Positions 1 to 11,200 of a DNA stretch of 41,797 bases are shown here, in pieces. The position numbers were made by a program, and so were the translations under genes. The notes beneath the pieces were generated by a model, which saw only the letters and a program-made list of their open reading frames with translations, was not told the origin of the DNA and ran no database searches. Every line of letters starts with the position of its first letter. Within the stretch, counting starts at the first letter, position 1. The DNA comes from a bacterium. GTDB lineage: Bacteria; Acidobacteriota; Thermoanaerobaculia; Multivoradales; JAHEKO01. The stretch is taken from NCBI GenBank assembly GCA_024224155.1, contig JAAENP010000387.1, forward strand, positions 1 through 41,797, in the 5' to 3' direction.

Positions 1-127
1 ACTGCTCGCCAGCGCCCGGAGGCGAGGCATGCGCTGCGATCTGCTCGATCTGCGCAACTCCGGAGATACCGCTGGCGATCGCAGCCGCGTCGTCGGCTAC
101 GCGGCGTTCGCTTTCTACGAGAACTAG
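1..127 (+). CDS. amrB: AmmeMemoRadiSam system protein B (Memo-like), C-terminal end only
   Basis: The window opens inside a gene read in the frame that begins at base 2 and stops at 125-127. The 41 visible residues include the stretch NSGDTAGDRSRVVGYAAFAF, which matches the C-terminal signature of the MEMO1/AmmeMemoRadiSam protein B family. Its stop codon directly abuts the ATG of the AMMECR1-family gene, the usual partner, and this adjacency supports the call. The family resembles class III extradiol dioxygenases in fold, but its bacterial function is unsettled. The metal-site region lies outside the window, so nothing can be said about activity. Confidence 0.85.
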   Translation, partial: LLASARRRGMRCDLLDLRNSGDTAGDRSRVVGYAAFAFYEN

Positions 128-697
128 ATGACGACCCAGGTGGAATCCACCGCCCGGCGCGGAGCGGTCCTGCTCCGGCTGGCGCGCCGAGTCATCGAGA
201 GCGAACTGGGCCTCGGAGGCGAGCGGGCGGACGATCTCGAGGCCGATTGGCTAGATCAACCCGCCGCCACCTTCGTTACCTTGCACCTGGACGGCCGCCT
301 GCGAGGCTGTATCGGCAGTCTCGGCGCCCGACGAACGCTGCGCGAGGATGTGACCCGCAACGCCCTTGCGGCGGCTTTCGAAGACCCGCGGTTTCCGTCG
401 TTGACGGCCGAGGAGTTGGCGAGCGTGAGCCTGGAGGTTTCGATCCTTGCGCCCGCCGAGCCCATGCAGTGCTCGAGCGAGGACGAGCTTCTGAAGGCGC
501 TGCGGCCCGGTGTCGACGGGCTGGTTCTCGAGTGTGGGGCGCACCGATCGACCTTCTTGCCGCAGGTCTGGGAGAGCTGTCGCGAGCCACGGCGTTTCGT
601 GGCGGCGCTGAAGCGCAAAGCCGGCCTGGCGAGCGACTTCTGGAGCGAGGAGATTCGCTTCTGGCGCTACACGGTGGAGAAGTTCGGCGAAGACTGA
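128..697 (+). CDS. amrA: AmmeMemoRadiSam system protein A (AMMECR1 domain)
   Basis: This is a 189-residue protein covering one AMMECR1 domain, the normal length for bacterial single-domain members. The family hallmark is visible around residues 50-65, where a threonine-rich strand leads into LRGCIGSL. A later segment (VSILAPAEPM, then a DGLVLECG-like strand and FLPQVW) also fits the family. The ATG follows the preceding stop with no gap, so the two genes are almost certainly co-transcribed and translationally coupled. The third member of the usual trio, a radical SAM protein, is not in the window and may lie upstream. The biochemical role in bacteria is unknown; the name reflects conserved co-occurrence. 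Confidence 0.93.
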   Translation: MTTQVESTARRGAVLLRLARRVIESELGLGGERADDLEADWLDQPAATFVTLHLDGRLRGCIGSLGARRTLREDVTRNALAAAFEDPRFPSLTAEELASVSLEVSILAPAEPMQCSSEDELLKALRPGVDGLVLECGAHRSTFLPQVWESCREPRRFVAALKRKAGLASDFWSEEIRFWRYTVEKFGED

Positions 698-766
698 GCC
701 TCTTGGAGTTTGGGGGGCGATAGGCCAAAGTCGGCCAGCGTCGCTACGGGTGTTTAGCCAAGCTGC

Positions 767-1963
767 TCACTCGGCGCGGAGAGCCTCGACCGGATCCAGT
801 CGGGCGGCTCGGCGCGCCGGCATCACCCCGGACGCGATGCCGGTCAGAAAGCTGACGGCGATGGCCGCGAAAACGAAGATCGCGGGCGTGTGGACCGGCA
901 GTCCTGGGACGGCGGTGCGGATGAGCGCGCACAAACCGAGGCCGGCTCCGATTCCAAGCAGGCCGCCGAGCATCGCGAGGACCGCCGCCTCGGTGAGGAA
1001 GACGAGCTCGACCTGACGTCGGGTCGCGCCGAGCGAGCGGATGAGCCCGATCTCGTTGGTGCGCTCGCCGACCGCGATCCACATCATCGTGAGGATGCCG
1101 ATCGCGCCGACCAGAAGCGAGACCCCGCCGATGGCGCCCACCGCCATCGTGATGATGTTCATGATGTTGCCGAAGGTCTCGAGCATCGCTGCCTGGGTGG
1201 TGATCGTGACGTCGTCCTTGCCGCCGTGACGCTCCATGAGCAGTAGCCGAATCGCTTCGGCGACGTCCTCGGGCTTGCGGCCGTGGGCGAACGTCAGATC
1301 GATTTCGTTGAGCTCGTCTTGATTGAAGATCCGCATCGCCGTCGTCACCGGGATGAAGGCGGCGTCGTCGAGGTCGAAGCCCATCATCTGCCCCTTGGAC
1401 TCCATGACACCGACCACACGAAACCGAGAGCCGGCGATCTTGACGAACTTACCCAGCGGGTTCTCGCTGCTGAAGATCTCGCGTTTGAGCTTTGGGCCGA
1501 GCACCGCCTGCTGGAAGCCCTGCCGCGGGTCGCCTCCGGGCCAGAAGTCGCCAATTCGCACGGTCCATCGCCAGACCTCGTCCATCTCGGGGGTGATGCC
1601 GTAGACGAAGACACTGCGACCTCGACCACCGGCTTCGACGCGCGCCATGCCGAAGGAGAACGGCACGACGTCCTCGATTCCGGGGATCCGGCGCAGAGCC
1701 TCGGAATCGTCCAGCGTGAGCTTGTGGGTGCTGCCACCGAAGATACCCGGGATGCCACCGGTGTCGATCTTGCCCGGATTGATGGCGATGATGTTGGTGC
1801 CAAACTGCGAAAACTGCTCCACCATGTAGCGCCGGGTGCCCTCTCCCAGCGAAGTAAGCAGGATCACGCTGGTGACTCCGATTGCGATCCCGATCATCGA
1901 CAGAATCGATCGCAGTCGATGGCTGGTGATGGCCCTGAGGGCGAGGCGGATGAGCTCGAGCAC
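767..1963 (-). CDS. ABC transporter permease, MacB/FtsX family (second permease)
   Basis: This 398-residue inner-membrane permease has MacB topology: one N-terminal membrane segment (about residues 16-40), a large periplasmic domain (about 45-270), then three C-terminal membrane segments (about 275-385) and the family ending PARRAARLDPVEALRAE. It starts with GTG, 15 bases downstream of the previous permease, with an AAGGA ribosome-binding site. It is the last gene of an adaptor-ATPase-permease-permease operon. MacB-type permeases do not carry substrate through the membrane; they couple cytoplasmic ATP hydrolysis to periplasmic movements that drive export through an outer-membrane channel. No TolC-like gene is present here. 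The substrate is unknown. Confidence 0.92.
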   Translation of the reverse strand: MLELIRLALRAITSHRLRSILSMIGIAIGVTSVILLTSLGEGTRRYMVEQFSQFGTNIIAINPGKIDTGGIPGIFGGSTHKLTLDDSEALRRIPGIEDVVPFSFGMARVEAGGRGRSVFVYGITPEMDEVWRWTVRIGDFWPGGDPRQGFQQAVLGPKLKREIFSSENPLGKFVKIAGSRFRVVGVMESKGQMMGFDLDDAAFIPVTTAMRIFNQDELNEIDLTFAHGRKPEDVAEAIRLLLMERHGGKDDVTITTQAAMLETFGNIMNIITMAVGAIGGVSLLVGAIGILTMMWIAVGERTNEIGLIRSLGATRRQVELVFLTEAAVLAMLGGLLGIGAGLGLCALIRTAVPGLPVHTPAIFVFAAIAVSFLTGIASGVMPARRAARLDPVEALRAE

Positions 1964-1978
1964 TGCGCAATCCTTACT

Positions 1979-3202
1979 TTATCTGCGGCTGAGAGCGGTC
2001 ACGGGGTCCAGCCGGGTCGCACGGCGCGCCGGCAGGAATCCGAAGACCGTGCCGACGGCGACCGAGAGGCCGAAGGCGGCGGCAACGGCCCAGAGCGGCG
2101 GGCTCGCGGGCAGCGCCGGATAGAGCTGAACCAGGAGGGCGACTGCCAACCAGCCGACCGCGAGACCGAGCAGCCCTCCGGCGGCCGAGATGAAGGTCGC
2201 CTCGGTCAGAAAGGCCGCGAGAATCTGCGGGCCGGACGCGCCGATCGCCTTCAAGAGCCCGATCTCTCGCGTGCGCTCCGACACCGAAACCAGCATCACG
2301 TTCATGATGCCGATACCGGCGACGGACAATGAGATCGCCGCGATCGCTCCGACCACCAGCGTCAGGGTGTCGAGAATCTGGGAGAAGGTCGCAACCACTG
2401 CGTCTTGGGTCAGGATGGTGATGTCCTCTTCTTCGTGTCGCTCGGTGACCAGGCCGAGGATGGACTCCTTGGCGATATCTAGATCGGAATGGGCATGGAC
2501 CTGCGCCACGACTCGAAATAGGGAAGAGCGATTCAACATGCGCATGCCGGTGCGAACCGGCACGATGGCAATGTCGTCGAAGTTGACGCCGACGTTCACG
2601 CCTCCTTCCGCGAGCACGCCGATCACACGAAAGCGCCAGCCACCGACCCGAAGAATTTCTCCGATTGGATCGGCGGCGCCGAAGAGCTCGCGGGCTGCCT
2701 TGGAGCCGAGTACGAGCTCGGCTCCGCCGCGGAACATCTCCTCGGCCGGCAGGAACTCGCCTCGGGCCATCTCGAGGTCACGTATCTCGAGGTACGATCG
2801 GGTGGTTCCAAAAACCGGCATCTGGCGCCGGCGGTCGCCCGTAGAGACCTCCTCGGTCCCGACGGTGACGGGCGCGACCTTGTGGACCGAGCGGATCTCG
2901 CGCTCGATCGCCAGAGCGTCGTCGAGAGTCAGGTCGTTCGGTACGCCCCCGAACCCGAACGAGCCCGAGGTCTCGGTCTTGCCGGGCATGACGATCAGGA
3001 GATTCGTGCCCAGTCCCGCGAACTGGTCGATGACGTAGCGCCGAGCGCCTTCGCCCAGAGCCGTCAGGATCACGACCGCGCTCACGCCGATCATGACCCC
3101 GAGCAGGCTCAGCGCCGTACGCAGACCGTGTCCCTTCAGGCTACCGGCCGCGAAGCGCAGCACGTCGCGCCACCGGATCGAATGAAGTTCTTTTTGCGCC
3201 AT
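1979..3202 (-). CDS. ABC transporter permease, MacB/FtsX family (first permease)
   Basis: This 407-residue permease has the same architecture as its downstream neighbour: an N-terminal membrane helix (about residues 26-50), a periplasmic MacB_PCD-like domain, three C-terminal helices, and the ending PARRATRLDPVTALSRR. It starts at ATG five bases after the ATPase stop codon. The two permeases are related but clearly diverged, which suggests a heterodimeric membrane part rather than the homodimer of classical MacB. The ATPase is a separate polypeptide, unlike E. coli MacB, where it is fused to the permease. Substrate could be a peptide, lipid or small toxic molecule; sequence alone does not tell. 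Confidence 0.92.
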   Translation of the reverse strand: MAQKELHSIRWRDVLRFAAGSLKGHGLRTALSLLGVMIGVSAVVILTALGEGARRYVIDQFAGLGTNLLIVMPGKTETSGSFGFGGVPNDLTLDDALAIEREIRSVHKVAPVTVGTEEVSTGDRRRQMPVFGTTRSYLEIRDLEMARGEFLPAEEMFRGGAELVLGSKAARELFGAADPIGEILRVGGWRFRVIGVLAEGGVNVGVNFDDIAIVPVRTGMRMLNRSSLFRVVAQVHAHSDLDIAKESILGLVTERHEEEDITILTQDAVVATFSQILDTLTLVVGAIAAISLSVAGIGIMNVMLVSVSERTREIGLLKAIGASGPQILAAFLTEATFISAAGGLLGLAVGWLAVALLVQLYPALPASPPLWAVAAAFGLSVAVGTVFGFLPARRATRLDPVTALSRR

Positions 3203-3207
3203 CGCGG

Positions 3208-3957
3208 TCAGGTCTCGGTGAGGATGGCCAGAATCTCGTCGAGTTGATCGCCGCGTACGCGTTTGGCGATCTTGCCGTCCACGAGGACAACGATGCGATC
3301 GGCGCGCTGGGCTACCTTGAGGTCGTGGGTCACGACCAGAAGCGTGAGCCCGGCATCGTTCATCTTGTCCAGTAGATCCAGGATCACGTTGCCCGATTTG
3401 GTGTCGAGGTTGCCGGTGGGCTCGTCGGCGAGCAGAATCGACGGCTTCATGATCGTCGCGCGGGCGAGCGCGATGCGCTGACGTTCGCCTCCGGAGAGCT
3501 GCTCGGGCTGGTGATCGGCGCGATTGGACAGCTCCACCGCCTCGATCGATTCGGCGACTCGCTGTCGTCGCTCGGCTCGTGGAATGCCGGCGAAAATCAT
3601 CGGAAGCTCGACGTTCTCGGCAGCCGTCAGCCGCGGCACCAGATGAAAGAACTGAAAAACGAATCCGATGCGATGGCGACGGACCTCGGTCAGCTCTCGG
3701 GTCGATAGATTCCCGACCGCTCGGCCCTCGAGCTCATAGGTCCCGCCCGATGGGCGATCGAGGCAGCCGAGAATGTTGAGCAGCGTCGATTTGCCCGAAC
3801 CGGAGGGACCCATGATCGCGACGTGTTCTCCGGACTGGATCTCCTCGTTGATGTCGACGAGCGCGTGGACCTTCTCCTCGCCGACCTCGAAGGTACGGTC
3901 GATTCCTCGCAGCCGGATCATCGTTTCGGATTCGGTGAGGCTTGCTGGCTGGCTCAC
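3208..3957 (-). CDS. ABC transporter ATP-binding protein, LolD/MacB type
   Basis: This 249-residue nucleotide-binding protein carries a Walker A (GPSGSGKST, about residues 51-59), an LSGGERQRIALARA signature, a Walker B (ILLADEPTGNLD) and the switch histidine in VVTHD. These place it in the LolD/MacB/FtsE group, which powers mechanotransmitting transporters. It begins with GTG, and its start overlaps the adaptor stop in a GTGA, indicating translational coupling. An internal ATG at residue 13 is an alternative start, but the overlap favours the GTG. It supplies ATP hydrolysis to the two permeases encoded immediately downstream. Confidence 0.95.
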   Translation of the reverse strand: MSQPASLTESETMIRLRGIDRTFEVGEEKVHALVDINEEIQSGEHVAIMGPSGSGKSTLLNILGCLDRPSGGTYELEGRAVGNLSTRELTEVRRHRIGFVFQFFHLVPRLTAAENVELPMIFAGIPRAERRQRVAESIEAVELSNRADHQPEQLSGGERQRIALARATIMKPSILLADEPTGNLDTKSGNVILDLLDKMNDAGLTLLVVTHDLKVAQRADRIVVLVDGKIAKRVRGDQLDEILAILTET

Positions 3958-5108
3958 GTCTCGTCGGTGTCGGATACCGCCTCGGCCTTGGCACCGTCCT
4001 CGATATCGGCCTGATCCAGGGACACGACCACGAGCTCGCCCTCGGCGAGACCGTTCAGGACTTCGGTGAAGTTCCAGTTTCGAATGCCGACCTCGAGATC
4101 ACGCTCGTGCAGGGTTCCCTCGTTGAGCACCATCGCCTTGTTGCCCTCGATCAACGCGGCGGTCGGAATGCGCAGGACCTCGTCTCGAGTCTCGAGAATC
4201 ACCTCCAGGTCGGCCGAAGTACCTGGAAGAAGCGTCGAGGCGAAGTCAGAGTCCTCGAGCTCGGCTTCGACCTCGACGGTGCGGTTCTGCTCCTGGATGT
4301 CGAGCACATAGGGGGCGACTCTGGTGATCTTGGCCGCGAACTCCCGACCTCGGTGCGAGTCGATCGTGACCCGAACCTGCTGGCCTGCTCGAATGCGGGC
4401 CGAGTCGACCTCGTCCATCGGCGCGGAAATGTAGATCGAGGACGGGTCGATCATGTCGAGCACCGCCGGGATCGGCAGCGCCGGCGGCGAGGGCGTGGTC
4501 CACTCGCCGACCTCGACCGTCAACTCGGCAATGACGCCGTCGAACGGCGCCCGAAGAAAGGTCTTGGAAAGCTCGGTTCGGGTTAGAGATACCGCCGCGC
4601 GCGCGCGGGCGGTCTGGGCCGAGGCGGCGGTGCAGGCGGCGTCGGCGGCAGAGTGTGCGCTCTCGGCCTGGTCGAGCAGGTCGATCGAAACGATCTGGTC
4701 TTTGGCCAGGCGCTGGACTCGCTCCATTTCGCGTCGGGCGCGCTCCGACGACACGCAGGCGCGGTTTTCCTCCGCTCGCGCCGCTTCGAGCTCGCGCTGT
4801 CTCAGGACGAGGTTGGCTTCCTGGGTCCTGGCGTCGAGCTCGAGGATGATGTCGCCTTTCGAGACCCGGTCGCCCTCGCGAAAGGGCAAGGCCAGGACCT
4901 GGCCCCCGACTTCGGGCGACAGCCTGGCGCGGTGGCGAGCCGTGACGGTACCGGCTCGCGAGTTCGTGATCGTCGCTTCGACCCGACCCTTCGCGACTCG
5001 CTCGACGCGAACCTTCAGAGGCTCGGGCGCCAGCACGGTCAGGCGTAGGATCCAGATCAGAGCGACTACGCCCACCGGTATTCCGATACGAAGAATCCAA
5101 CGACGCAT
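3954..5108 (-). CDS. Periplasmic adaptor (membrane fusion protein), HlyD/MacA family
   Basis: The 384-residue adaptor has an N-terminal membrane anchor (about residues 6-27), split biotinyl-lipoyl half-motifs around residues 65-90 and 190-205, an intervening alpha-helical hairpin rich in Glu, Arg and Ala, and a C-terminal beta-barrel/membrane-proximal part. This is the layout of MacA-type proteins, which bridge an inner-membrane transporter to an outer-membrane channel. I chose the ATG at 5108; a TTG two codons upstream (5114) is also possible, and neither has a strong ribosome-binding site. It is the first gene of the four-gene export operon and overlaps the ATPase gene by four bases. Confidence 0.92.
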   Translation of the reverse strand: MRRWILRIGIPVGVVALIWILRLTVLAPEPLKVRVERVAKGRVEATITNSRAGTVTARHRARLSPEVGGQVLALPFREGDRVSKGDIILELDARTQEANLVLRQRELEAARAEENRACVSSERARREMERVQRLAKDQIVSIDLLDQAESAHSAADAACTAASAQTARARAAVSLTRTELSKTFLRAPFDGVIAELTVEVGEWTTPSPPALPIPAVLDMIDPSSIYISAPMDEVDSARIRAGQQVRVTIDSHRGREFAAKITRVAPYVLDIQEQNRTVEVEAELEDSDFASTLLPGTSADLEVILETRDEVLRIPTAALIEGNKAMVLNEGTLHERDLEVGIRNWNFTEVLNGLAEGELVVVSLDQADIEDGAKAEAVSDTDET

Positions 5109-5114
5109 ATTCAA

Positions 5115-5221
5115 AACTGTAGCAGTAACAGAGCGCCGCGCGCGATCGCTCTGGACAGCAGCGCCCCTCTTGCCTCTTCGGGTGGGTCGGGGCCCTCAGG
5201 GCTTAGTACGATGGAGCTGCC
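5115..5221. promoter_or_regulatory. Divergent intergenic region between the efflux operon and the TamB-Omp85 fusion gene
   Basis: This short gap separates two divergently transcribed units, so promoters for both are expected here or just inside the genes. A ribosome-binding site GGAG at 5213-5216 lies five bases before the GTG at 5222 and fixes that start. An interrupted inverted repeat (GAGCG ... CGCTC) is visible near 5141-5161. No convincing -35/-10 pair was found for either direction. Confidence 0.4.
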
Positions 5222-8200
5222 GTGTGTCGTCGACCGCGTTCCCCCACCCCTTGGCTACGACGCCTGGTATGGGCGCTTCTGGCCCTGCTGGGGCTCGTCG
5301 CCGTAGCGGTCGGGGTGCTCTGGCTGGCGTTGGGATCGTCTTCGGTACGGCAGAAGGCACTGGCCAGAGCGAGCCAGTGGGCGGAGACCAAGTTCGGGAT
5401 CACCTTCAGCGCGCGCGACGTGTCCCTCCAACTCAGTCCCTTACACGGCTCGCTCAGCCTTGAGGGTGTCGAGGTAGCGAGCGTTTCGGCCGGGCCCTTT
5501 CTGGTCGCGGAGGACGTTCGGCTTGTGGCAAGCCCCTGGTCGGTTCTGCATGGCGCACGTCGAGTGAGCCACTTCGGAGTGTCTGGCGTGGTAGTGGATC
5601 TGGCCGGTGTCCCACCGGCGTGGCTGGAAACAAGCGACGAGGAGGCCGACGGTCCGCCACTGACGCTGCCTGAGGTGGATATCCTCGCTATTCACGGCCT
5701 GAGTGTCAGATCGCTCGCTTCGGTCTACGAGGCCGAGTGGCTGGAGGCAGCGCAAGCCGACGAATTGGCGATTGCTGGGCGGCTTCAAGACCAGCGCCTC
5801 GAGCTCGGTCTGGTGGAAGGTCGAATCACGATCGATACGACCTTCACGCAGTCACTCGTGCTCGGCCTGGACGGCCACGCGGCTCGCACGTCGGACGGAG
5901 TCATGATCTTGGATGGCTTGGAGCTCGCGTCCCCAGAGCTCGCCCTTCGTCTCAACGCGCGAGGCTCCGGGTTCGAGGATCTCTCGGGCGACTACGAATT
6001 GGAGCTCGATGCGGGCACAGTTCTTCGGGGCCAGGCTTCGGCCGCCAAGATCAGGGCGTCGGGTGTCTTCGATTCGGCACGAAAGCACGCCACTTTGAAG
6101 CTCGCGGCTCCGAAACAGAGCCTCGCTCTCGTCGAGGATCTCGTCGGTCCGGAGGTGTGGTCGCGCTACCCACTGGGCGATACGAGCTTCGATCTCGAGG
6201 CGGATCTCGAGCTCGACAACGGCAGGAGCGACGGTGAGGTGCGCTGGCAGGCGAGGCGAGCGGGAGTCGAGGTCTTGAGTCTGGAGGCGCAGCCCAGGCT
6301 CTCGATCGACGCGGGCTCTCTCGAGATGCCTTTCGAGGCTGCGGTCTATCCGGGCCGCGGAGGAACGCGCAGGTTGAGTGGAGTGGTCAGGGCCTCCGAC
6401 GTGCGCCAGCCGGCTGCGGCGGTAATCGAACGAGGTGGGTGGGCTGTGAACGTCCCCGATCTCGAGTCCGAGCTCAGCTTCTTGCGAGTCCAGTGGCCGG
6501 AGCTTGTCTCGGCCGAGCTGTACAGCGCCCTCCGGAGTGGCGCCCGAGGCGCTCTGGCCGGCGACGGCACGGTCAACGGCCGACTCGTCGACCCTGAGCT
6601 GCAAGCCAGACTGGACTGGCAGCCGACATCGGCGTCGTTGGTGGAGGTGTCCTTCGCCGGATTCCCGGCTCAGGGTTCGGGAGACTCGACGGTTCGGCTG
6701 GCGGGACTGCCTGTGGATCTCTTCTTGGACGATGTTTCCGGACTGGTCAGCGGGAAGGCGTCGGCATCGCGTACGGGCACGAGCTCCCCGGAGATCCAGT
6801 TCGAGCTCACGACTTCTGCCCTTTCCTGGACCGGAGAGGCAGTCCTTGACGGCGCCAGCCTGAAGGGGCGATCGCGGGACGGGATCCTCGAGTGGGAAGC
6901 AGAGGGGAGATCGCCCACCCATGGACCCCTCGTGGCGGCCGGTACCCTCTCGACCGAGCTACCGATTGAAAGGGGAGAGGCACGGCTGCAGGTCCTCGCC
7001 GGTCCGGCCGCGCTTTCACGCCTCGATCTCGAGGCTCGGCTGGAAGGCGGCGTGCTCCGGGTCGCGACCCGAGAACCGGCCGCGGTCTTCGGCTCGAGCG
7101 CGACGGTGGAGGCGGCAGTGCCACTGAAGACCCTAGCCGGGTCGATTCCGGCGCTGGCGGACCTCATCCGCGAGGACCGGGTCCCTGGAGTCGGCGGTCC
7201 GATCGTCGCCGAGGTGGAGATCGAGCCCGGCGACTGGACGGGCGCGGTCGAGGACTTCACCGGGCACCGACTGGAAGCAGCGGCCGCCGGTGGCAGCCTG
7301 GAGATCGCGCTCGATCCGATGAAACCCGCGCTGGCAGAGGGCCGATTGACAATCTCAGGACTCGAGGTCGCCACCGAGACCGGTCGATGGCGGGCCGCGG
7401 AGGCTCTGGCGGCCCACTTCGGCAACGGTAGGGTCGAGATCGAGCCCTGGCGCCTCGTGAGCGAGCTGGCGCAAGTCGAGCTGAACGGCGATCTCTCACT
7501 CTGGCCCGGCTGGACCCCTGACCAGCCTCTGTCGCGCTTGCTCGCGCGGGGCCGCGGTGTTGTCGTCGCCGAGGCGCCGGCCGCTGACCACGACCTTCCC
7601 GGTGGTCTGCGGTCGCTCAACCTGCCGTGGCGGGTGGACAGCGGCCGGCTGGAGATCGTCGACGGGCGGTTGATCTTCGCGGGCGCCGATCCGGCCGATC
7701 CGGAAGAGCAGGGCAGGGTCGAGGCCGCGTTGCCGCTCGGAGGCGGGGAGGGTGGCCGAGTTTTCGACCTTCATCTCGAGGTGCCTTCTCGCGACTGGCG
7801 TGAAGTGCTTGGCCGGGAAGGGCTGGCGGAGGAAATCGACTCGTTGATCGCGGCACTCGAGGTCGAGCTGACCGGCGAGCTCGACGATCCCCTGGGCGTC
7901 AGCGGGTACATCGTCGTTCCCGAGTTTCGAGCGCGACTGGGTGAAAGGATCTCCGAGCTCGAGAAGCCACTGACGATTTCGATCCGAGACCGACGCGCCT
8001 TGCTCGAAGAGGGTGTCTTGAAAACTGCGGGAGAGTTGTTCAGTTACCGCGGAAGCATCGATCTTGCGGAGACCTGGTCGGCCGAGGAGGGCTGGGAGGC
8101 TGCGATAGCCCGGCTCGAGCTCCTGGCGCACGGGCGGCTCGACGGCGCGGTGTTGAACCCTCTGCTCCTGGGCGGAGTCGCCTCGGGCTCGGTCGAAGTC

Positions 8201-11200
8201 GACGTCTCGCTGTCGGGGGCCCTCGAGAATCTCGAGGGGCGGGCGCGAGTAAGCGGCGAGATAGCCTCAGTTGTCTATCGCGAACCCTATCTGGTCAGGC
8301 TGTCGGCGCTCGATATCGACCTCGGTTTCAGCGACGGCACGGTCGAGGTGCGCCGAGGGCATCTGAAGCTCAACGAGGGCGAGCTGGACCTTTCGGGAGT
8401 CGTCCTGGATGGAGAGGGAGTCACGGATCTGCGTTTGGCACTGCGAGACGCGAACTTTCGCCTGGACCACGGGCTGATTGTCAAGGTCGACAGTGATTTA
8501 CGCTACCGATCGCCCCTGCCTCCGGAGGTGATCTCCGCCCTGGCCGAGGCGTCCGAACGCGACGCGTTGGTGTCGGGCCGGATCGAGGTGGATCGAGGCT
8601 ATCTGACCCGACGCATCAACCTGGACGTCGATTTTCTGACCCAGCTGCTGGCGCCGATCGACCTGACCTCGACCACCGACGATCCACTCGAGGCGATCGA
8701 GCTGAACCTCCAGGTAACCACCCGGGAAGGCGTTCGGGTAAAGAACAATATCGCCGATCTCCTGGCCAGGTGGGACCCGATCTCGGTTCACGGCAGTCTT
8801 CTGCGGCCGGTGATCGAGGGGGTCGTCGAGGTCGAGCCGGGTGGCCTGGTCCACCTCTACGGGCAGACGGTTCGGCTCGACAGCGCGTCGATCTCCTACC
8901 CGGGCGATCTGGGCGCCGAGCCCAGGTTGGATCTGGAGACCACGACGTCCTTGGAGGACCCGTCGATCGGCCAGCTGGCCGGCAACGACCCCTTTCGAGG
9001 CGAGGATGAGACCGACCAGCCGGTCGTCGGCCTGGACGACGTCACCGGCGATCTGGCTCTTTACTACGGCGAGCAGCTTGCTCAACGGTTGAGTGAGTCG
9101 CTTGGCGAGATCCAGGTCTCGATACGGCCGGTGCTCGTTTTCGGCGAGGCGGATCCGACCACGCGCCTGACGGTGAGCCGGGACTTCTCCGCCAACGTGG
9201 CACTCGCAGCCTCGGTGGACCTGCGCAATGCCGAGAACCAGACCTATGTAATGGACGTCCGCGAGCTGCAGCGCCTGCCGGGACTCGTCGGACAGACATT
9301 CACCGACGACGAATCCGCCTACGGCGGCTCCCTCTTTCAGAAGCTGGAGTTCGGAGGGGCGCGGCGGCTCGAGGACACGGGTCCGCGGATTCGCCGGATT
9401 CGAGTCCCGAAGCTGGCAGGTGTTTCGAAACGAAGCATCAAGAGGAACCTGGGAATCGCGAAGGGCGACCGCCTGGCTCCCGGGTCGGCGTTCGCCGCCG
9501 AGGTCGAGTTGATCGAGCACCTACGGCGGCGCGGCTACCCGAGCGCCTCGGTGCGCATGATCGCTTCCCTCGATGAAGCCGGCGAGCGAGTCGAGTTGGA
9601 CGTCGAGCTGGAGGCGGGACCCAGGATCGATTTCCGCTTCATCGGTGAGAAGATCCCGAAGGCACTGCGCGGATCCGTTCGAGACCTCTACCGGGTTGAA
9701 GCACCCGAAGCCGAGACGCTGGGCGAAATCCGGGCACAAACCGTTCGTGTGTTGCGCAGCCGGGGATTTCTGGATCCCCAGGTCGAGGTCGAGATCGTCC
9801 ACGGAGAGTCCGACAGCAATCGGACGATCGAGGTGCGGGGTGAGGGCGGCGTGCGCATCGAGCCCGGGCCTCCGGTGTTCATGGGGCTGGGGCCGGAAGA
9901 CGCCGAGATCGTCGCCCAGCGGTTCGCGGGACCCGTGCAGCGGGTCGAGCTGGCGCTGGGGCTGCCCGAGGCGGACCAGCGCCTGGTGAGCACTCTGGTC
10001 AAGCTCGGTTATCCGGACGCTCGAATCGTCCGGCGATGGTCCGAGCAGGAGGGCAAGGGCCTAAACGTCGAAGTCGAGACCGGAGCGCGCCGGCGAATTC
10101 ACTCGATCGCACTGACCGGTGTCGACAACGATACGGAGCGAGCCAGACTGACCGAAGCGTTGGCGGTCACGGCGGAGAGCCCGGCGCGCGGCGATCTTCT
10201 GGCGCTTTCGGTGCTGCAGCTCGGCGAACAGCTCGAGGAGGACGGCTATGGGCGCGCGCGCGTTTCGCTCGCGACGGAGGAACTTCCCGGAGATCCCTTC
10301 AGAACTGCCGTGATCTTCGACGTAGTCAAGGGAGAGCGCGAGTCGGTGGGCGCGGTCGATTTCGACGGATTGCGGGCGAGCCGCAAGTCCTGGGCGGGGC
10401 GAGTCACCGACCTCGAAGCCGGGGACACGCTGGGGCCCAGCACTTTGAATTCGGCTCGGCGCAATCTTCTGAGTACGGGAGTGTTCTCGTCGGTGTCGTC
10501 TCGGGTCGAAGGCGCCGAGGGTGCCGGCGAGCTCGTCGTTTTCGAGGTGGAGGAGCGCGAGCGCTACGAGCTCGCCTACGGTGCCCGCTGGCGAAGTGAA
10601 GACGGCTTGAGCGCGGTTCTCGACGCGTCCAACCGAAATCTCCTCGGTCGAGGCGCCACGGTTGCCATGAGGGCGCTCTACCGGGATGACGACCAGAGCT
10701 TGCGTTGGCTACTCCGGCTGCCACGCGCCAGGAAGAATGCCGGCAGCTTCGAGATATTCGCGTCGGCTCGAAGCCGGGTGGACGCGGGCATTGTCGAAGA
10801 CATTCTCGAGACCACGCTTCAGTATTCGCGGCCCTTTGGCGGGCACTCCACGGTACGTGTCTACGGTCGCTACCGTGACACCGAGCTTTCCGAAGAGAAC
10901 CCGGATCCTTTCCTCCCGTTCGAGGAGAGAATCAAGCGGCCGCTCTTCGGGACGCAGTACATTTTCGACAATCGGAGCTCGGATCCGATTCATCCTCTGG
11001 GAACGTTCGTCAGTGTCGATCTTTCCGGCAGCGATCAGTCGTTTGGCGACTTCGGCTTCGCCCGCGTGTTCTCTCAGCTACGTCATTTTCGTGATCTGCC
11101 GCAGCTCGCGGGCAGGCGGCTCACTTGGGGACAATCACTCCAGCTCGGCGCCGCCGAAGCGTTTGGGGAACTGTTTCTGCTCCCGGTGGACCGCTTCACC